From: Parabacteroides sp. An277
GTDB taxonomy: Bacteria; Bacteroidota; Bacteroidia; Bacteroidales; Tannerellaceae
Assembly: GCF_002159645.1 (NCBI RefSeq)
Contig: NZ_NFJB01000014.1
Coordinates: 1-64,000, forward strand
Direction of reading: 5' to 3'
Length of the DNA stretch: 64,000 nucleotides
Below are positions 36,572 through 47,000 of this stretch, piece after piece. Made by a program: the position numbers and the translations under genes. The notes below the pieces were generated by a model. It searched no databases. It worked only from the letters and a program-made list of their open reading frames with translations, and was not told the origin of the DNA. Numbering within the stretch: position 1 is the stretch's first letter; each line of letters starts with the position of its first letter.

Positions 36572-38851
36572 ATGAACACGAAACTTACTTATTTATTTTT
36601 TTGTATGTTCCTCCTCTTGCTGGCCAGTTGTCGGCAGGAAAAGGAACCATGTATTCAAGCAGCGTATGATTTAATTGAGCGTGTAACTCCAGGGTATGGG
36701 AACCAGTTCCAATTAGAATTGATAAAACCAGTGAATGGGCAAGATGCGTACGAGATTGATTCGGAAGGTGGGAAGGTCGTCTTGCGAGGGAACAATACTG
36801 TGTCGCTTGCTACGGCTTTCAACCAGTACCTGAAATATATCTGCCATGCACATGTGTCGTGGTTTGGAGATCAGTTGGATCTTCCGGAACAATTGCCTTT
36901 GCCCGCCGCGCCGATAAAGAATACCATCAATGGTAAATACCGTGTGTATATGAACTATTGCACGGTCAGTTATACGGCAGCTTGGTGGGATTGGAAGCGT
37001 TGGGAGCGCGAGTTGGATTTTATGGCGATGAACTCCATTAATATGCCGCTTTCGGTGGTCGGCCTTGAGGCTGTGTGGTATAATACGTTATTGAAACACG
37101 GCTTTACCGACGAGGAGGCGCGTCAGTTCCTCGCCGGTCCGGGTCATTTTGCTTGGCAATGGATGCAAAACTTGCAAAGTTACGGTGGTCCGCTTCCCAA
37201 ATCATGGATCGACAAGCATATTACGTTGGGAAAGCAGATCATGGAGCGTCAGTTGGAGCTTGGCATGCAGCCGATCCAGCAAGGGTTCTCTGGCTATGTG
37301 CCTCGCGAATTGAAAGATAAATATCCGGAGGCGAAGATACAGCTCCAACCCTCGTGGTGCGGCTTTACGGGGGCGGCGCAACTCGACCCGACCGATTCCT
37401 TGTTCCTCGTCTTGGGGCGCGATTTCTTGGAAGAGGAGAAGAAGCTATTCGGGGCGCATGGTGTTTATGCCGCCGACCCATTCCACGAAAGCGCGCCTCC
37501 TGTGGATACGCCGGAATATTTAAGCGCCGTGGGCAACTCCATCTACAAGCTCTTTAAGGATTTTGATCCGAATGCCAAATGGGCGATGCAGGGCTGGAGC
37601 CTCCGCGAACCGATTGTCAAAGCCGTGCCCAAGGAGGATTTGATTATTTTGGACCTCAACGGCGCCTTGAGCCAACGCGACAGCGCGGCTTGGGGTTATC
37701 CCTTGGTGGCGGGCAATTTGCATAACTTCGGTGGGCGCATCAACTTGCATGGCGACTTGCGTCTGTTGGCTTCCAACCAGTATGCGAAGGCCAAGGCGAA
37801 GAACCCGAACATCTGCGGATCGGGTCTTTTTATGGAGTCGATTGTGCAAAATCCGGTTTATTATGATTTGGCGTTCGAGATGCCCCTCCATCGGGATTCG
37901 ATCGATGTGGAAGCGTGGTTGGCCGACTATGCCGCACGTCGATACGGCATAGCCTCAGAGAACGGGACGAAGGCTTGGATGTGCCTCTTGGAAGGTCCAT
38001 ATCGTCCGGGTACGAATGGGACGGAACGAAGCTCTATCATCGCTGCGCGTCCGGCCGTCGACGTGAAGAAATCAGGTCCGAACGCCGGGCTGGGCATTCC
38101 TTACGACCCGCAACTGCTCATCGAGGCCGAGGGGCTTTTGCTTGCCGATTCGGCCAAGATGAAAAACTCCGTGCCCTATCGTTTTGATATTGTCGACGTG
38201 CAGCGCCAGCTCATGTCCAACCTGGGGCAAGCCATTCATAAGCAAGCCGCCGAAGCGTTCAAGCAAAAGGATGAAAAGGCATTCCTCTTGCATAGTGGCC
38301 GTTTCCTCGAAATGCTGTGCGACGTGGATGCCCTGCTTCGTACTCGTCCGGAATTCAACTTTGATGCGTGGCTCACGGCTGCCCGCTCATGGGGAGACAC
38401 CGAAGAAGAGAAGAATTTGCTCGAAAAGGATGCCACGTCGCTTGTCACAATTTGGGGCGCAGATGGCGACCCGCATATTTTCGATTATTCATGGCGCGAA
38501 TGGACTGGGCTGATCGAGTCCTATTATTATCAACGTTGGTCCAAGTTCTATGCCATGCTGCTTGAACACTTAGAGAACGGCACGCCTTATGTCGAGAAGG
38601 GGCTTCCGCAGATCTATGGCCGCGAGGCTTTCCGGGCGAACGATTTCTACAACGGATTGGCTGATTGGGAGCTCCAGTTTGTCGCTACGCCGAACAAAGC
38701 CCGGATGCCGATTACCGAGGGCGATGAAATCGAGCTGGCCGGACGCTTATACCAAAAGTATGCTAAGCTTGCCAAGGAGTATTACGGCGATTCCACAGGT
38801 GCGGACGAGATTCACGAAGGCAATATTCATGAGAATTTAGGTGAGAAATGA
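36572..38851 (+). CDS. Alpha-N-acetylglucosaminidase, GH89
   Basis: 759 aa lipoprotein (LLLLASC, Cys20). Matches the NAGLU family from the N-terminal small domain (VVLRGNNTVSLATAFNQYLKY) through the (beta/alpha)8 domain (YRVYMNYCTVSYTAAWWDWKRWERELDFMAMNSINMPL) to the helical C-terminal domain. Catalytic glutamates by family pattern: Glu306 (ADPFHESAPP) and Glu422 (SGLFMESIVQN). It removes terminal alpha-linked GlcNAc, e.g. from mucin or heparan-type glycans, at the cell surface or in the periplasm. The first 250 bp are AT-richer than the rest. Confidence 0.96.
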   Translation: MNTKLTYLFFCMFLLLLASCRQEKEPCIQAAYDLIERVTPGYGNQFQLELIKPVNGQDAYEIDSEGGKVVLRGNNTVSLATAFNQYLKYICHAHVSWFGDQLDLPEQLPLPAAPIKNTINGKYRVYMNYCTVSYTAAWWDWKRWERELDFMAMNSINMPLSVVGLEAVWYNTLLKHGFTDEEARQFLAGPGHFAWQWMQNLQSYGGPLPKSWIDKHITLGKQIMERQLELGMQPIQQGFSGYVPRELKDKYPEAKIQLQPSWCGFTGAAQLDPTDSLFLVLGRDFLEEEKKLFGAHGVYAADPFHESAPPVDTPEYLSAVGNSIYKLFKDFDPNAKWAMQGWSLREPIVKAVPKEDLIILDLNGALSQRDSAAWGYPLVAGNLHNFGGRINLHGDLRLLASNQYAKAKAKNPNICGSGLFMESIVQNPVYYDLAFEMPLHRDSIDVEAWLADYAARRYGIASENGTKAWMCLLEGPYRPGTNGTERSSIIAARPAVDVKKSGPNAGLGIPYDPQLLIEAEGLLLADSAKMKNSVPYRFDIVDVQRQLMSNLGQAIHKQAAEAFKQKDEKAFLLHSGRFLEMLCDVDALLRTRPEFNFDAWLTAARSWGDTEEEKNLLEKDATSLVTIWGADGDPHIFDYSWREWTGLIESYYYQRWSKFYAMLLEHLENGTPYVEKGLPQIYGREAFRANDFYNGLADWELQFVATPNKARMPITEGDEIELAGRLYQKYAKLAKEYYGDSTGADEIHEGNIHENLGEK

Positions 38852-38946
38852 TTTGCAAGGCTCTTGCAAACCTTACGGAAATTAAAAGATAAAGTTGAAT
38901 TTTAGTTTAGGGAAATTTTATATTCACGATATAGGTTTATAATGAA

Positions 38947-41631
38947 ATGAATAAGATACTGATACCTGCGCTGGCGATGCTTTTCGCCTTTCAAGCCTCG
39001 CTGACGGCGCAAGAGAAGGTGACGAACGCGTTCGACGACTTGAAGCGCACCGGCATCGTGAACGAACAGCAATCCGAGATGCGCCAACCAGCTTCCGGGG
39101 AGGCGTTGGCGAAGTTGTTGGCCAATCCTCCGGCGGCGGGCTATTTCTGTTTTGCCGAAGACCGTTTGCATGACATCCGCCTGACCGACGCCATTCCGGC
39201 CCGCTGGACCATGCGCCCGCTGGCCGATTGGCAAAAGTTGGAGGCAAGCTGCGCGCCGGGCGAGTTTTATGTCTGGCAAGTGGGAGTGTTTGCTCCGTTC
39301 CATACATTAAATAATATAAGCGCCACGATTTCGGACCTGCGGAACGAGGCGGGGGATCGGATTCCGGCGTCGGCTTTCCAATGCTTCAACCTGGCTGGCA
39401 TCGATACCTATGGGCAGCCTTTCCAGAAGCGGGTCGATGTGGAAAAAGGAAAGGTGCAGGCGCTTTGGATGGGGATGGATATTCCCACGTCGGCGAAGGG
39501 TGTCTACGAGGGTGTCGTGACTCTCTCCGATGAAAAGGGGAAAGAGACGGAGATCCAGGTGGTTCTCTCGGTCGAAGGGACACCTATCGCGCACCATGGC
39601 GACGACGAAGGGTGGCGGAAGAGCCGTCTTCGCTGGTTAAATTCTTCTATCGGAAATGCTGAAACGCCTACTCGGCCTTACGAACCTGTCCAACTGGCGC
39701 GGAAGAAGGGATTCAGCTTCTCGTGGCTGGGCGGAGAAGTGGAATTGGGTTCGAACGGGCTTCCTGCTCAAATCACTACGAATTATACGGCCAATAATGC
39801 ATTGTGCGATACCATTTCCAATCCCATCTTGGCCGACGCGATGTGCTTCGTCATCGAAACCGAGGAGGGAATTGAACCGCTTGGCAAGGCTTCTATCCAT
39901 ATCGAAAAGAAAACAGACGCGCACATCGTCTGGACCGCCCGGCAAAAGAGTCCGGACTTCATCGTCGACTGTACGGGAGACTTCGGTTTCGACGGCATTA
40001 CGAATATCCGGCTGGCGGTCAAAGCGCGCCGCGACAAACTGGTGAAAGATATCCGGCTGGAAGTGCCTTATACGGCTTTTGCCTCGAAGTATATGATGGG
40101 GTTGGGGCATAAAGGCGGTTTTCGTCCGGATTCCGTCATCAAGTGGACTTGGAACGCCGAAAAGCACCAGGACAAAATCTGGATGGGAAACGTCAATGCG
40201 GGGTTGAACCTTCGCTTCATGGACGAACACTTTGTCCGCCCGCTGGTCAATATCTATTATGCGTTGGGTCGATTGAATTTGCCTGTTTCCTGGGGGAATG
40301 GCGGGAAAGGCGGCATCGATATCTTGCCAGCAAAGGAATCGACCCGGCTGGTAGCTTATAGCGGTGAGCGTACGATGAAGGAAGGAGACGTTTTGCATTA
40401 TTATTTCGACCTGCAAATTACACCCGTCAAGCCGTTGGACTTGGAAAAACTGGCCACGGAGCGCTTCTACCATTCGAATAGCGACCTCAGTTCCTCGTAT
40501 ATCCCGGAAGCCGAAAAGGCGGGAGCCAACTTCATCAATGTACACCATAAGAAGGATATTTACCCATTCATCAATTACCCATATTACGATGAATCGACGC
40601 CGGATTTGAAGCGTTTTATTGAGCGTGCACATGCCAAGGGAATCGGCGTCCGTCCTTATTATACGACGCGCGAACTCACGGTGAAGGTACCGGAACTTTG
40701 GGCGTTACGGAGTCTCGGTACGGAGGTGATACATGAGGGTCCAGGAAAAGATACCCGTACCTTGATCCATCCGAACGGTCCGAACGAATGGTTGAACCGG
40801 AACCTCACCACTCACTTCATTCCCGCCTGGTATAATGCCTTCCGCGAGGGCAAGTATGCGGGCGATATGGATATTTCGATCATTACCACGCCCGATTCGC
40901 GCTGGAATAATTACTATTTGGAAGGATTGCACTGGATGGTGAAGAACTTGGGCATCGATGGCATCTATATCGACGATAGCGCACTCGACCGGCAAACGCT
41001 CCAACGTGCCCGCCGCATCCTGGACGAGGACGGCAAACGGCGTACCATTGATATCCATTCGTGGAACCACATGAACCAGCACGCTGGTTATGCCAATTCG
41101 CTCCATATTTATACAGAATTACTTCCTTACGTTGATCGCACATGGATCGGGGAGGGATTCCGCGAAAATAACACAATGGATTTCTGGTTGGTCGAGATGT
41201 CTGGCATTCCCTTTGGCTTGCTGAGTGAGACGCTCGACGCTAAGAACCGTTTCCGAGGGATGATCTATGGCATGTTACCTCGTTTGCCTTGGAGTGGAAA
41301 CCCCGTCCCGCTTTGGGAGCTATGGGATGCATTTGGCATGAAGGAGGCCGAGATTCACGGATATTGGGATCCGCAATGCCCAGTGAAGACTGATAATCCG
41401 GACATCCCGGCCACCGTCTATACGAATGGAAACCGTGCGTTGGTGGTTTTGGCCAATTGGACAGACCTCCCGCAACAAGCCCGGATTACCATCGACGAGC
41501 AAGCGTTGGGTTTCCATCCGACGAAATATATTTTGCCGCAAATACAAGATTTGCAATGGGGTAAGACATTGCACGATTTCAAACAATGCGAATTGATGGG
41601 ACGCGGCGGTATGATTTTGCTCATCGAATAG
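38947..41631 (+). CDS. Secreted glycosidase-like protein (DUF6067 type)
   Basis: 894 aa with signal peptide (FAFQASLTAQ). The N-terminal half is beta-sandwich rich (TMRPLADWQKLEASCAPGEFYVWQVGVFAP). From about residue 540 a TIM barrel can be followed (GANFINVHHKK, HAKGIGVRPYYTTRELTVKVPELWALR, LGIDGIYIDDSALDRQTLQRARRI, TIDIHSWNHMNQHAG). Asp674/Asp675 in GIYIDD are candidate catalytic residues by analogy with retaining alpha-glycosidases. It resembles proteins annotated as glycoside hydrolase/DUF6067 (from memory). Activity unknown. It follows GH89 by 95 bp and ends at a long hairpin. Confidence 0.75.
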   Translation: MNKILIPALAMLFAFQASLTAQEKVTNAFDDLKRTGIVNEQQSEMRQPASGEALAKLLANPPAAGYFCFAEDRLHDIRLTDAIPARWTMRPLADWQKLEASCAPGEFYVWQVGVFAPFHTLNNISATISDLRNEAGDRIPASAFQCFNLAGIDTYGQPFQKRVDVEKGKVQALWMGMDIPTSAKGVYEGVVTLSDEKGKETEIQVVLSVEGTPIAHHGDDEGWRKSRLRWLNSSIGNAETPTRPYEPVQLARKKGFSFSWLGGEVELGSNGLPAQITTNYTANNALCDTISNPILADAMCFVIETEEGIEPLGKASIHIEKKTDAHIVWTARQKSPDFIVDCTGDFGFDGITNIRLAVKARRDKLVKDIRLEVPYTAFASKYMMGLGHKGGFRPDSVIKWTWNAEKHQDKIWMGNVNAGLNLRFMDEHFVRPLVNIYYALGRLNLPVSWGNGGKGGIDILPAKESTRLVAYSGERTMKEGDVLHYYFDLQITPVKPLDLEKLATERFYHSNSDLSSSYIPEAEKAGANFINVHHKKDIYPFINYPYYDESTPDLKRFIERAHAKGIGVRPYYTTRELTVKVPELWALRSLGTEVIHEGPGKDTRTLIHPNGPNEWLNRNLTTHFIPAWYNAFREGKYAGDMDISIITTPDSRWNNYYLEGLHWMVKNLGIDGIYIDDSALDRQTLQRARRILDEDGKRRTIDIHSWNHMNQHAGYANSLHIYTELLPYVDRTWIGEGFRENNTMDFWLVEMSGIPFGLLSETLDAKNRFRGMIYGMLPRLPWSGNPVPLWELWDAFGMKEAEIHGYWDPQCPVKTDNPDIPATVYTNGNRALVVLANWTDLPQQARITIDEQALGFHPTKYILPQIQDLQWGKTLHDFKQCELMGRGGMILLIE

Positions 41632-41645
41632 AAGGACTTCCTGAC

Positions 41646-41729
41646 AAAAGATGCCTATAATCCCAAACGATTCTCGTTGGAAATGCCGACGATTATAACG
41701 AGAATCGGAAGGAGGTATAGGCATCTTTT
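41646..41729. terminator. Double-stem hairpin between the GH89 and TIM-barrel operons
   Basis: Outer stem AAAAGATGCCTATA (41646-41659) with its exact 14-bp complement (41716-41729), ending TTTTCTTTT. Inner stem CGATTCTCGTT (41668-41678) with AACGAGAATCG (41697-41707). The A-run on one side and T-run on the other suit a two-way terminator. The inner part shares an 18-mer with the array at 6459-6476, inverted. Confidence 0.85.
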
Positions 41730-41756
41730 CTTTTACATATATTAATCCTCCATTTT

Positions 41757-41787
41757 CTTGCCTATTCCTGTTTTTGCTATACATTTG
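41757..41787 (+). promoter_or_regulatory. Predicted promoter of the putative 3-keto-glycoside cluster
   Basis: TACATTTG (41780-41787) is a full -7 box and CTTG (41757-41760) lies 19 bp upstream. It starts a separate operon just after the hairpin. Confidence 0.65.
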
Positions 41788-41816
41788 TACCATTCTAACA
41801 TCAAATAAATAATACA

Positions 41817-42713
41817 ATGAAAACAACTTTAGCATGGTTGGCGGCTTCGTGCCTGTTTTCTTTTTCTCCTTGCCTGGAGGCGGAAAATAATATCACCATA
41901 GGCGTAATCCAATACGATTTGAGCAACATAGACAAAAGCTTTAAGGATTTGCGCGACCAGGGTTTCGGTTCTTGCGAAATCAATTACGGGGCGAATAAGC
42001 TCACGAAAGCATTTGCCGAGGAGGTCAAGGCCGCTTCGAAGAAGTACGGCATAAAGGTGACGACGTTGGTGGGCGTGCCCGGAAAGAATAATACTTGGAA
42101 TTTTCGGAAAGGTCCCTCTACCATTGGTTTGGTACCGGAAGAAGGACGGGCGGAGAAGGTGCAACAATACCACGAGATGATTGACTTCTGTGCTTGGGCT
42201 GGTATCCCAGCAATGCACTCCCATTTTGGTTTTATTCCAGAGGATTGTGCTTCGACGCAATATAAAGACTTTATCCGCGTAATGCAAGACTTGGCGAATT
42301 ACGCGAAAGAAAAAGGAGTGATGATTTATTTCGAAACGGGGCAGGAGACCCCCATTACCCTTATTCGCGCGATAAAAGATATCGGGACGGGGAATGTCTT
42401 CGTGAATTGTGACCTCGCCAACTTGCTGATGTACGGAAAGGCCAATTCGCTCGATGCCGTCAAGCTTTTCGGGCCGCTCATCAAAGAGTTTCATGCCAAA
42501 GATGGAAAGTATCCCGACCCGAACAATCCATACGAGTTGGGTGCCGAGGTACCGATTCCTACAGGCGATGTGAATTTCCCTGCCGTTATCGAGGAATTGA
42601 AGCGGCAAGGGTATGAGGGAGCCATTACGATTGAATGCGAGCTGAATGGCGCACGGCACGATTATGTGGTCGAGACGCGGAAATATTTGCAAGAGTTATT
42701 AGATAAAGAATAA
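41817..42713 (+). CDS. Exported sugar isomerase/epimerase-like TIM-barrel protein
   Basis: 298 aa with signal peptide (about 1-22). AP-endonuclease 2/xylose isomerase-like fold: DQGFGSCEINYG, GIPAMHSHFGFIPED, VMIYFETGQET, NVFVNCDLANLLMYGK, EFHAKDGKYPD, GYEGAITIECEL supply the Glu/Asp/His residues that bind a divalent metal in this fold. Export is unusual for a classic isomerase but common for homologues beside Gfo/Idh/MocA and DUF1080 genes, where they are thought to act on 3-keto sugars. First gene of a three-gene operon. Confidence 0.82.
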   Translation: MKTTLAWLAASCLFSFSPCLEAENNITIGVIQYDLSNIDKSFKDLRDQGFGSCEINYGANKLTKAFAEEVKAASKKYGIKVTTLVGVPGKNNTWNFRKGPSTIGLVPEEGRAEKVQQYHEMIDFCAWAGIPAMHSHFGFIPEDCASTQYKDFIRVMQDLANYAKEKGVMIYFETGQETPITLIRAIKDIGTGNVFVNCDLANLLMYGKANSLDAVKLFGPLIKEFHAKDGKYPDPNNPYELGAEVPIPTGDVNFPAVIEELKRQGYEGAITIECELNGARHDYVVETRKYLQELLDKE

Positions 42714-42741
42714 GATATTAATCAGAAAAACATTTTGAACC

Positions 42742-43998
42742 ATGGAAATGAATAGAAGAAACTTCTTGAAGACCTTGGGAGGCGTGGCGCTGTTTACGAT
42801 TGTGCCTCGCCACGTGTTGGGGAATGGCTATATAGCTCCCAGCGACCAGTTGACGAAGGGTATTATCGGTGTCGGTGGTATGGGGCGCGGCCATTTGAAT
42901 TATGGCGGTACGCGCTTAGTGGCCGTTTGCGATGTCGACAAGAAGCATTTGGAATTAGGAAAACAATTGGTCCAGGAGAAGATAGCGGCCTATCATGATT
43001 TCCGGGATTTGATTCTCGACCCGAACGTGGATATTGTCCACATTGCCACGCCTCCCCATTGGCATGGCATCATGTCGGTAGAAGCCGCAAAGGCGGGAAA
43101 AGACGTATGGTGCGAGAAGCCTATGACGCGTACGATTGGCGAAGGCAAACGTGTGATGGAGGCCATGAAACAATACGGACGCATCTTCCGCTTGAATACT
43201 TGGTTCCGCTTTGCAGATCCCTTCTATGGACTCGGAACGCCTGTGAAGCCCTTGAAAAAGTTGGTACAGAGTGGTCTCTTGGGATGGCCTTTGAAGGTGA
43301 CGATTAGCAAACATACGGGTTTCGATTGGAAATTCTATTGGGTCGGGAAAGAGTATTTGGAACCGCAATCAGTCCCGGCCGAATTGGATTACGACTTCTG
43401 GCTCGGTCCGGCACCTTACAAACCTTATAATCCGCACCGTGTGCATTCTACTTTCCGCGGGTATTGGGATTATGATGCCGGCGGATTGGGTGATATGGGG
43501 CAACATTACATCGACCCGGTGCAATATATCCTGGATAAAGATAACACCAGCCCTGTAAAAGTGGAGGTCGACGCACCGCAACAGCATCCCGATGCCGTAG
43601 GAACTTGGCGTTCTATTACGTATACTTACGAGGATGGTTGCCAGATTGTACTTTGGGGAGGTGATTATGGTGATCCGAATACGCCTTACATCGCTGGACC
43701 GAAGGGTAACGTCTATAAGAATTTCGTATGTGATATTCCGGATTGGGAGAAGAGATTGTCTGATTTCCCCGAACCGGAACCTCAGGAGACAGACTTTATC
43801 CAGTGTGTTCGGACGCGCCAACCTTTCGCGTTGAATGAACGCAATGGATTCCGTTCCGCCACGATTGTGAACATGGGAGGCGTGGCGTTGCGTCTCAATC
43901 GCACGTTGCATTTCGACCCGGTGAAATTGGAATTCATTGGCGACGAGGCAGCCAATCGTTTGTTGGATCAACCCATGCGTGCGCCGTGGAGCATTTGA
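42742..43998 (+). CDS. Tat-exported Gfo/Idh/MocA oxidoreductase
   Basis: 418 aa. A twin-arginine signal is seen at the start (NRRNFLKTLGGVALF). Rossmann fold with GVGGMG (43-48) and acidic VCDVD, then CEKPMTR (Glu125-Lys126-Pro127), the family hallmark near the active site, and a C-terminal beta-sheet domain (YDAGGLGDMGQHYIDPVQYIL). It oxidises or reduces a sugar hydroxyl with tightly bound NAD(P), loaded before Tat export. With the flanking genes it fits oxidation of a glycoside at C3. Confidence 0.9.
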   Translation: MEMNRRNFLKTLGGVALFTIVPRHVLGNGYIAPSDQLTKGIIGVGGMGRGHLNYGGTRLVAVCDVDKKHLELGKQLVQEKIAAYHDFRDLILDPNVDIVHIATPPHWHGIMSVEAAKAGKDVWCEKPMTRTIGEGKRVMEAMKQYGRIFRLNTWFRFADPFYGLGTPVKPLKKLVQSGLLGWPLKVTISKHTGFDWKFYWVGKEYLEPQSVPAELDYDFWLGPAPYKPYNPHRVHSTFRGYWDYDAGGLGDMGQHYIDPVQYILDKDNTSPVKVEVDAPQQHPDAVGTWRSITYTYEDGCQIVLWGGDYGDPNTPYIAGPKGNVYKNFVCDIPDWEKRLSDFPEPEPQETDFIQCVRTRQPFALNERNGFRSATIVNMGGVALRLNRTLHFDPVKLEFIGDEAANRLLDQPMRAPWSI

Positions 43999-44041
43999 GT
44001 TTCCCCATTAGAAGTTTAAATACATAGTACACGATCTTTAT

Positions 44042-47000
44042 ATGAAGAAAATATATATGACAATCGGTGCCTTCTTGCTGTGCGCAAGCATGGCGATGGC
44101 ACAAACTCCAGCCAACCGGACGGCCAAAACGGTGGCGGCGGATGTATTGGCGCAGATGCCGGCGCAAGAACAAAAGGCATATAACGAATTAATCGGACAG
44201 CTGAGTGCGGCAGGCGAGGGGGCTGTCCATACGCTTATCGGGATGATAAACGCGCCCGGAAAAGGCAGCAATGCACAGGTGGATTATGCGTTGAGCGGCC
44301 TTTCGCATTATGTGATGGCCAAAGGAAAAGAGAACGAGCGGGTAGTTGTCTCGAAGGCCTATTGCCAAGCCTTGGAAACTGTCTCGGAACGTGAAACGCA
44401 GGCGTTCCTTATCCGGCAGTTGGAAATTATGGGAGGTGATGAGGCCGTGGAGACATTAGCCGGTTTTCTAAACGACGAACGATTGAGTGGACCGGCTGCA
44501 CGGGCTTTGTCGCGCATTGATACGAAAATGGCAGGTACGGCTTTGGTGAGTTCGCTCAAACGACGCATGGGAACTCCCAAAACGCAACGTGACGCGATGA
44601 ATGCAATCGCCGAGATGCAACCTGGAAACGTGGAAGGCGCGGAGACGTTGCTCCTCACGTTTGCTTCGAATACGGATATGAATTTGCGGAAGACAGCGCT
44701 CTATGCGTTGAGTTGTGTCGGGAGCGAAGCTTCGTTGGAAACGTTGGAGAAAGCAGCCGAGTCTGTTCATTATACGATGGAACCTTCGGGCGCGAACGAG
44801 GCCTATATCCGGTTGTTGAAGAGACTGGTGGCAGATGGGAAGCGCGAAGTAGTCGAAAAGGCGGCTAAGAATTTGCAAAAGAAGGCTCATAAGGCAGATG
44901 CTCAGCAAACCCGCGAGGCAGCTTTGGAAATCTGGATGTCGGCGACCGAACCGAAAGAGGCAACCAAGTTGTTGCTTTCGGCTTTGAAAGATAAAGACAA
45001 AGGATACCGGAACGCCGCATTGGATTATGCCTCTGCATTTGTGGATGAGACGGCAGACATTGAAATTGCGAAGTTCATGATGAAAGCGAAGCCGGATGTC
45101 AAGGTGGATATCCTGAATTGGATAGGACGCGAGGCAAAATGCAAACAAAAGAATCCTATCTGGAAGAAATTGATGATTCGCTTCGATTTGCCGTTTGCCA
45201 GTGTGCTTCGTGATGAATTAAATACGGAAGATGAAGCGGTTCGGCAGGCGGTCGTGTGGGCCATGGTGAAAATAGGGGACAAAGGATTTATCCCGACGCT
45301 GGCGAATCTGTTGACAAGTAATGAAAAGCAGATGGTGCTCTTGGCGCAGGATGCATTGCTGGCTTTCCCTGGTGACATTGACGACGAAGTGGCGAAAGCG
45401 ATAGGAAAGGCGGGCGATTGGGGAAAGATTGCTGGTATTGAATTGCTTGCGCAGCGGATGGCGGATTCGAAGGTCAATACGATTTTGGCGCAGCGGGAAC
45501 ATTCTTCGTCCGAAGTGCGTGCGGCAGTCTATAAAGCCTTGAAGGATGTGGTGACGGCGCGCGATTTTGTGGAGATGTGTGGTATCTTGGAATCGTCTAC
45601 AGACGCGGAAGAGATAAAAGAAACGCAGGCTGCGGTATCGGCTTCGGTCTTGTCGATGCCAGAAGCGGAACAAGTGGAAGCGATTGTACGCCGTATGTAT
45701 CAAGCGGGCGAGGTAAAGAAACATCTTTATTATCCTATCTTAGCTGCTACGGGACAGCAGAAGGCATTGGACTTGATTATCGAAGGGTGTCAAAAGAATA
45801 CGGGCGCGGCGAAAGAGGCGGCTGTGGAAGCGTTGCTGGCGTGGAACGATTTGCGTGCGGCTGATTTCTTGTATGAGGTGGCTCAATCGGATGGAGCGTT
45901 GGCTGCGAAAGCGTTGACGCGGTATATTGAATTGATTGCCGCTTCGGATATGACGGGCGAGAACCGTTTGCTCCGTCTGCGGAAAGCCATGGATGTGGCT
46001 CAGACGGCTGAGAATCGGAACCTTGTCTTGCAGAAGGTGCAAGAGACGGGTACTTTCCTGGCGTTGCTTTATGCCGGAGAGTTTTTAGATGATAAGGCGG
46101 TGCAGCAGTCGGCGGCTCAGGCCGTGATGAATGTTGCCTTGGCGCATCCTCAATATACGGGCGAGAATGTCCGTGCTTTGTTGGAGAAGGTTTCGCAGGT
46201 GTTGGATAACCCGGATGCCGATTATCAGCGGGAAGGTATTAAGAAGCACTTGGCGGAAATGCCGGACGAGGTGGGATTCGTCTCGATATTTAACGGCAAA
46301 GACTTGACGGGGTGGAAAGGCTTGGTGGAAAATCCCATCGCCCGGGCGAAGATGACGCCGGCGCAGTTGGCCAAGAAGCAAGCGAAAGCCGACGAGCAGA
46401 TGCGCAAGGATTGGAAAGTAGAGGATGGCTGTCTGGTGTTCGAGGGCTCCGGTTTCGATAATCTTTGTACGGAGAAGTCGTATGGCGATTTCGAGATGTA
46501 TGTGGAATGGATGCTCGACCCGGCTGGTCCGGAAGCGGATGCGGGAATTTACCTCCGCGGGACGCCGCAAGTCCAGATTTGGGATACGGCGCGTGTCAAC
46601 GTGGGCGCGCAAGTGGGTTCCGGTGGTTTGTATAACAATCAGCAGAATCCCAGCAAACCTACGAAGGTGGCCGACAACAAACTGGGCGAATGGAATACGT
46701 TTTACATCAAGATGGTGGGCGACCGCGTGACGGTCGACCTCAACGGCGAACGGGTGGTAGACAATGTCATCCTCGAGAATTACTGGGACCGGAAGCAACC
46801 GATTTTCCCGGTAGAGCAAATCGAGTTGCAGGCGCATGGCAGCCGCTGTTCGTTCCGCAATTTATATGTCAAGGAGCTGAAGCGCGTCGAGCCTTTCCAA
46901 TTGTCGGAGGAGGAAAAGCGCGAGGGCTTTAAGGTGTTGTTCGACGGGACGAACATGTACGAATGGATGGGCAACACGGGCGATTATGTCTTGGCCGATG

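Noticed and set aside
39637-40632. Long antisense open frame (331 codons) opposite the DUF6067-type gene
   Set aside because: The sense strand holds a convincing secreted protein. Long antisense frames are common in these GC-richer genes; similar ones at 41829-42692 and 20566-21333 were dropped for the same reason.
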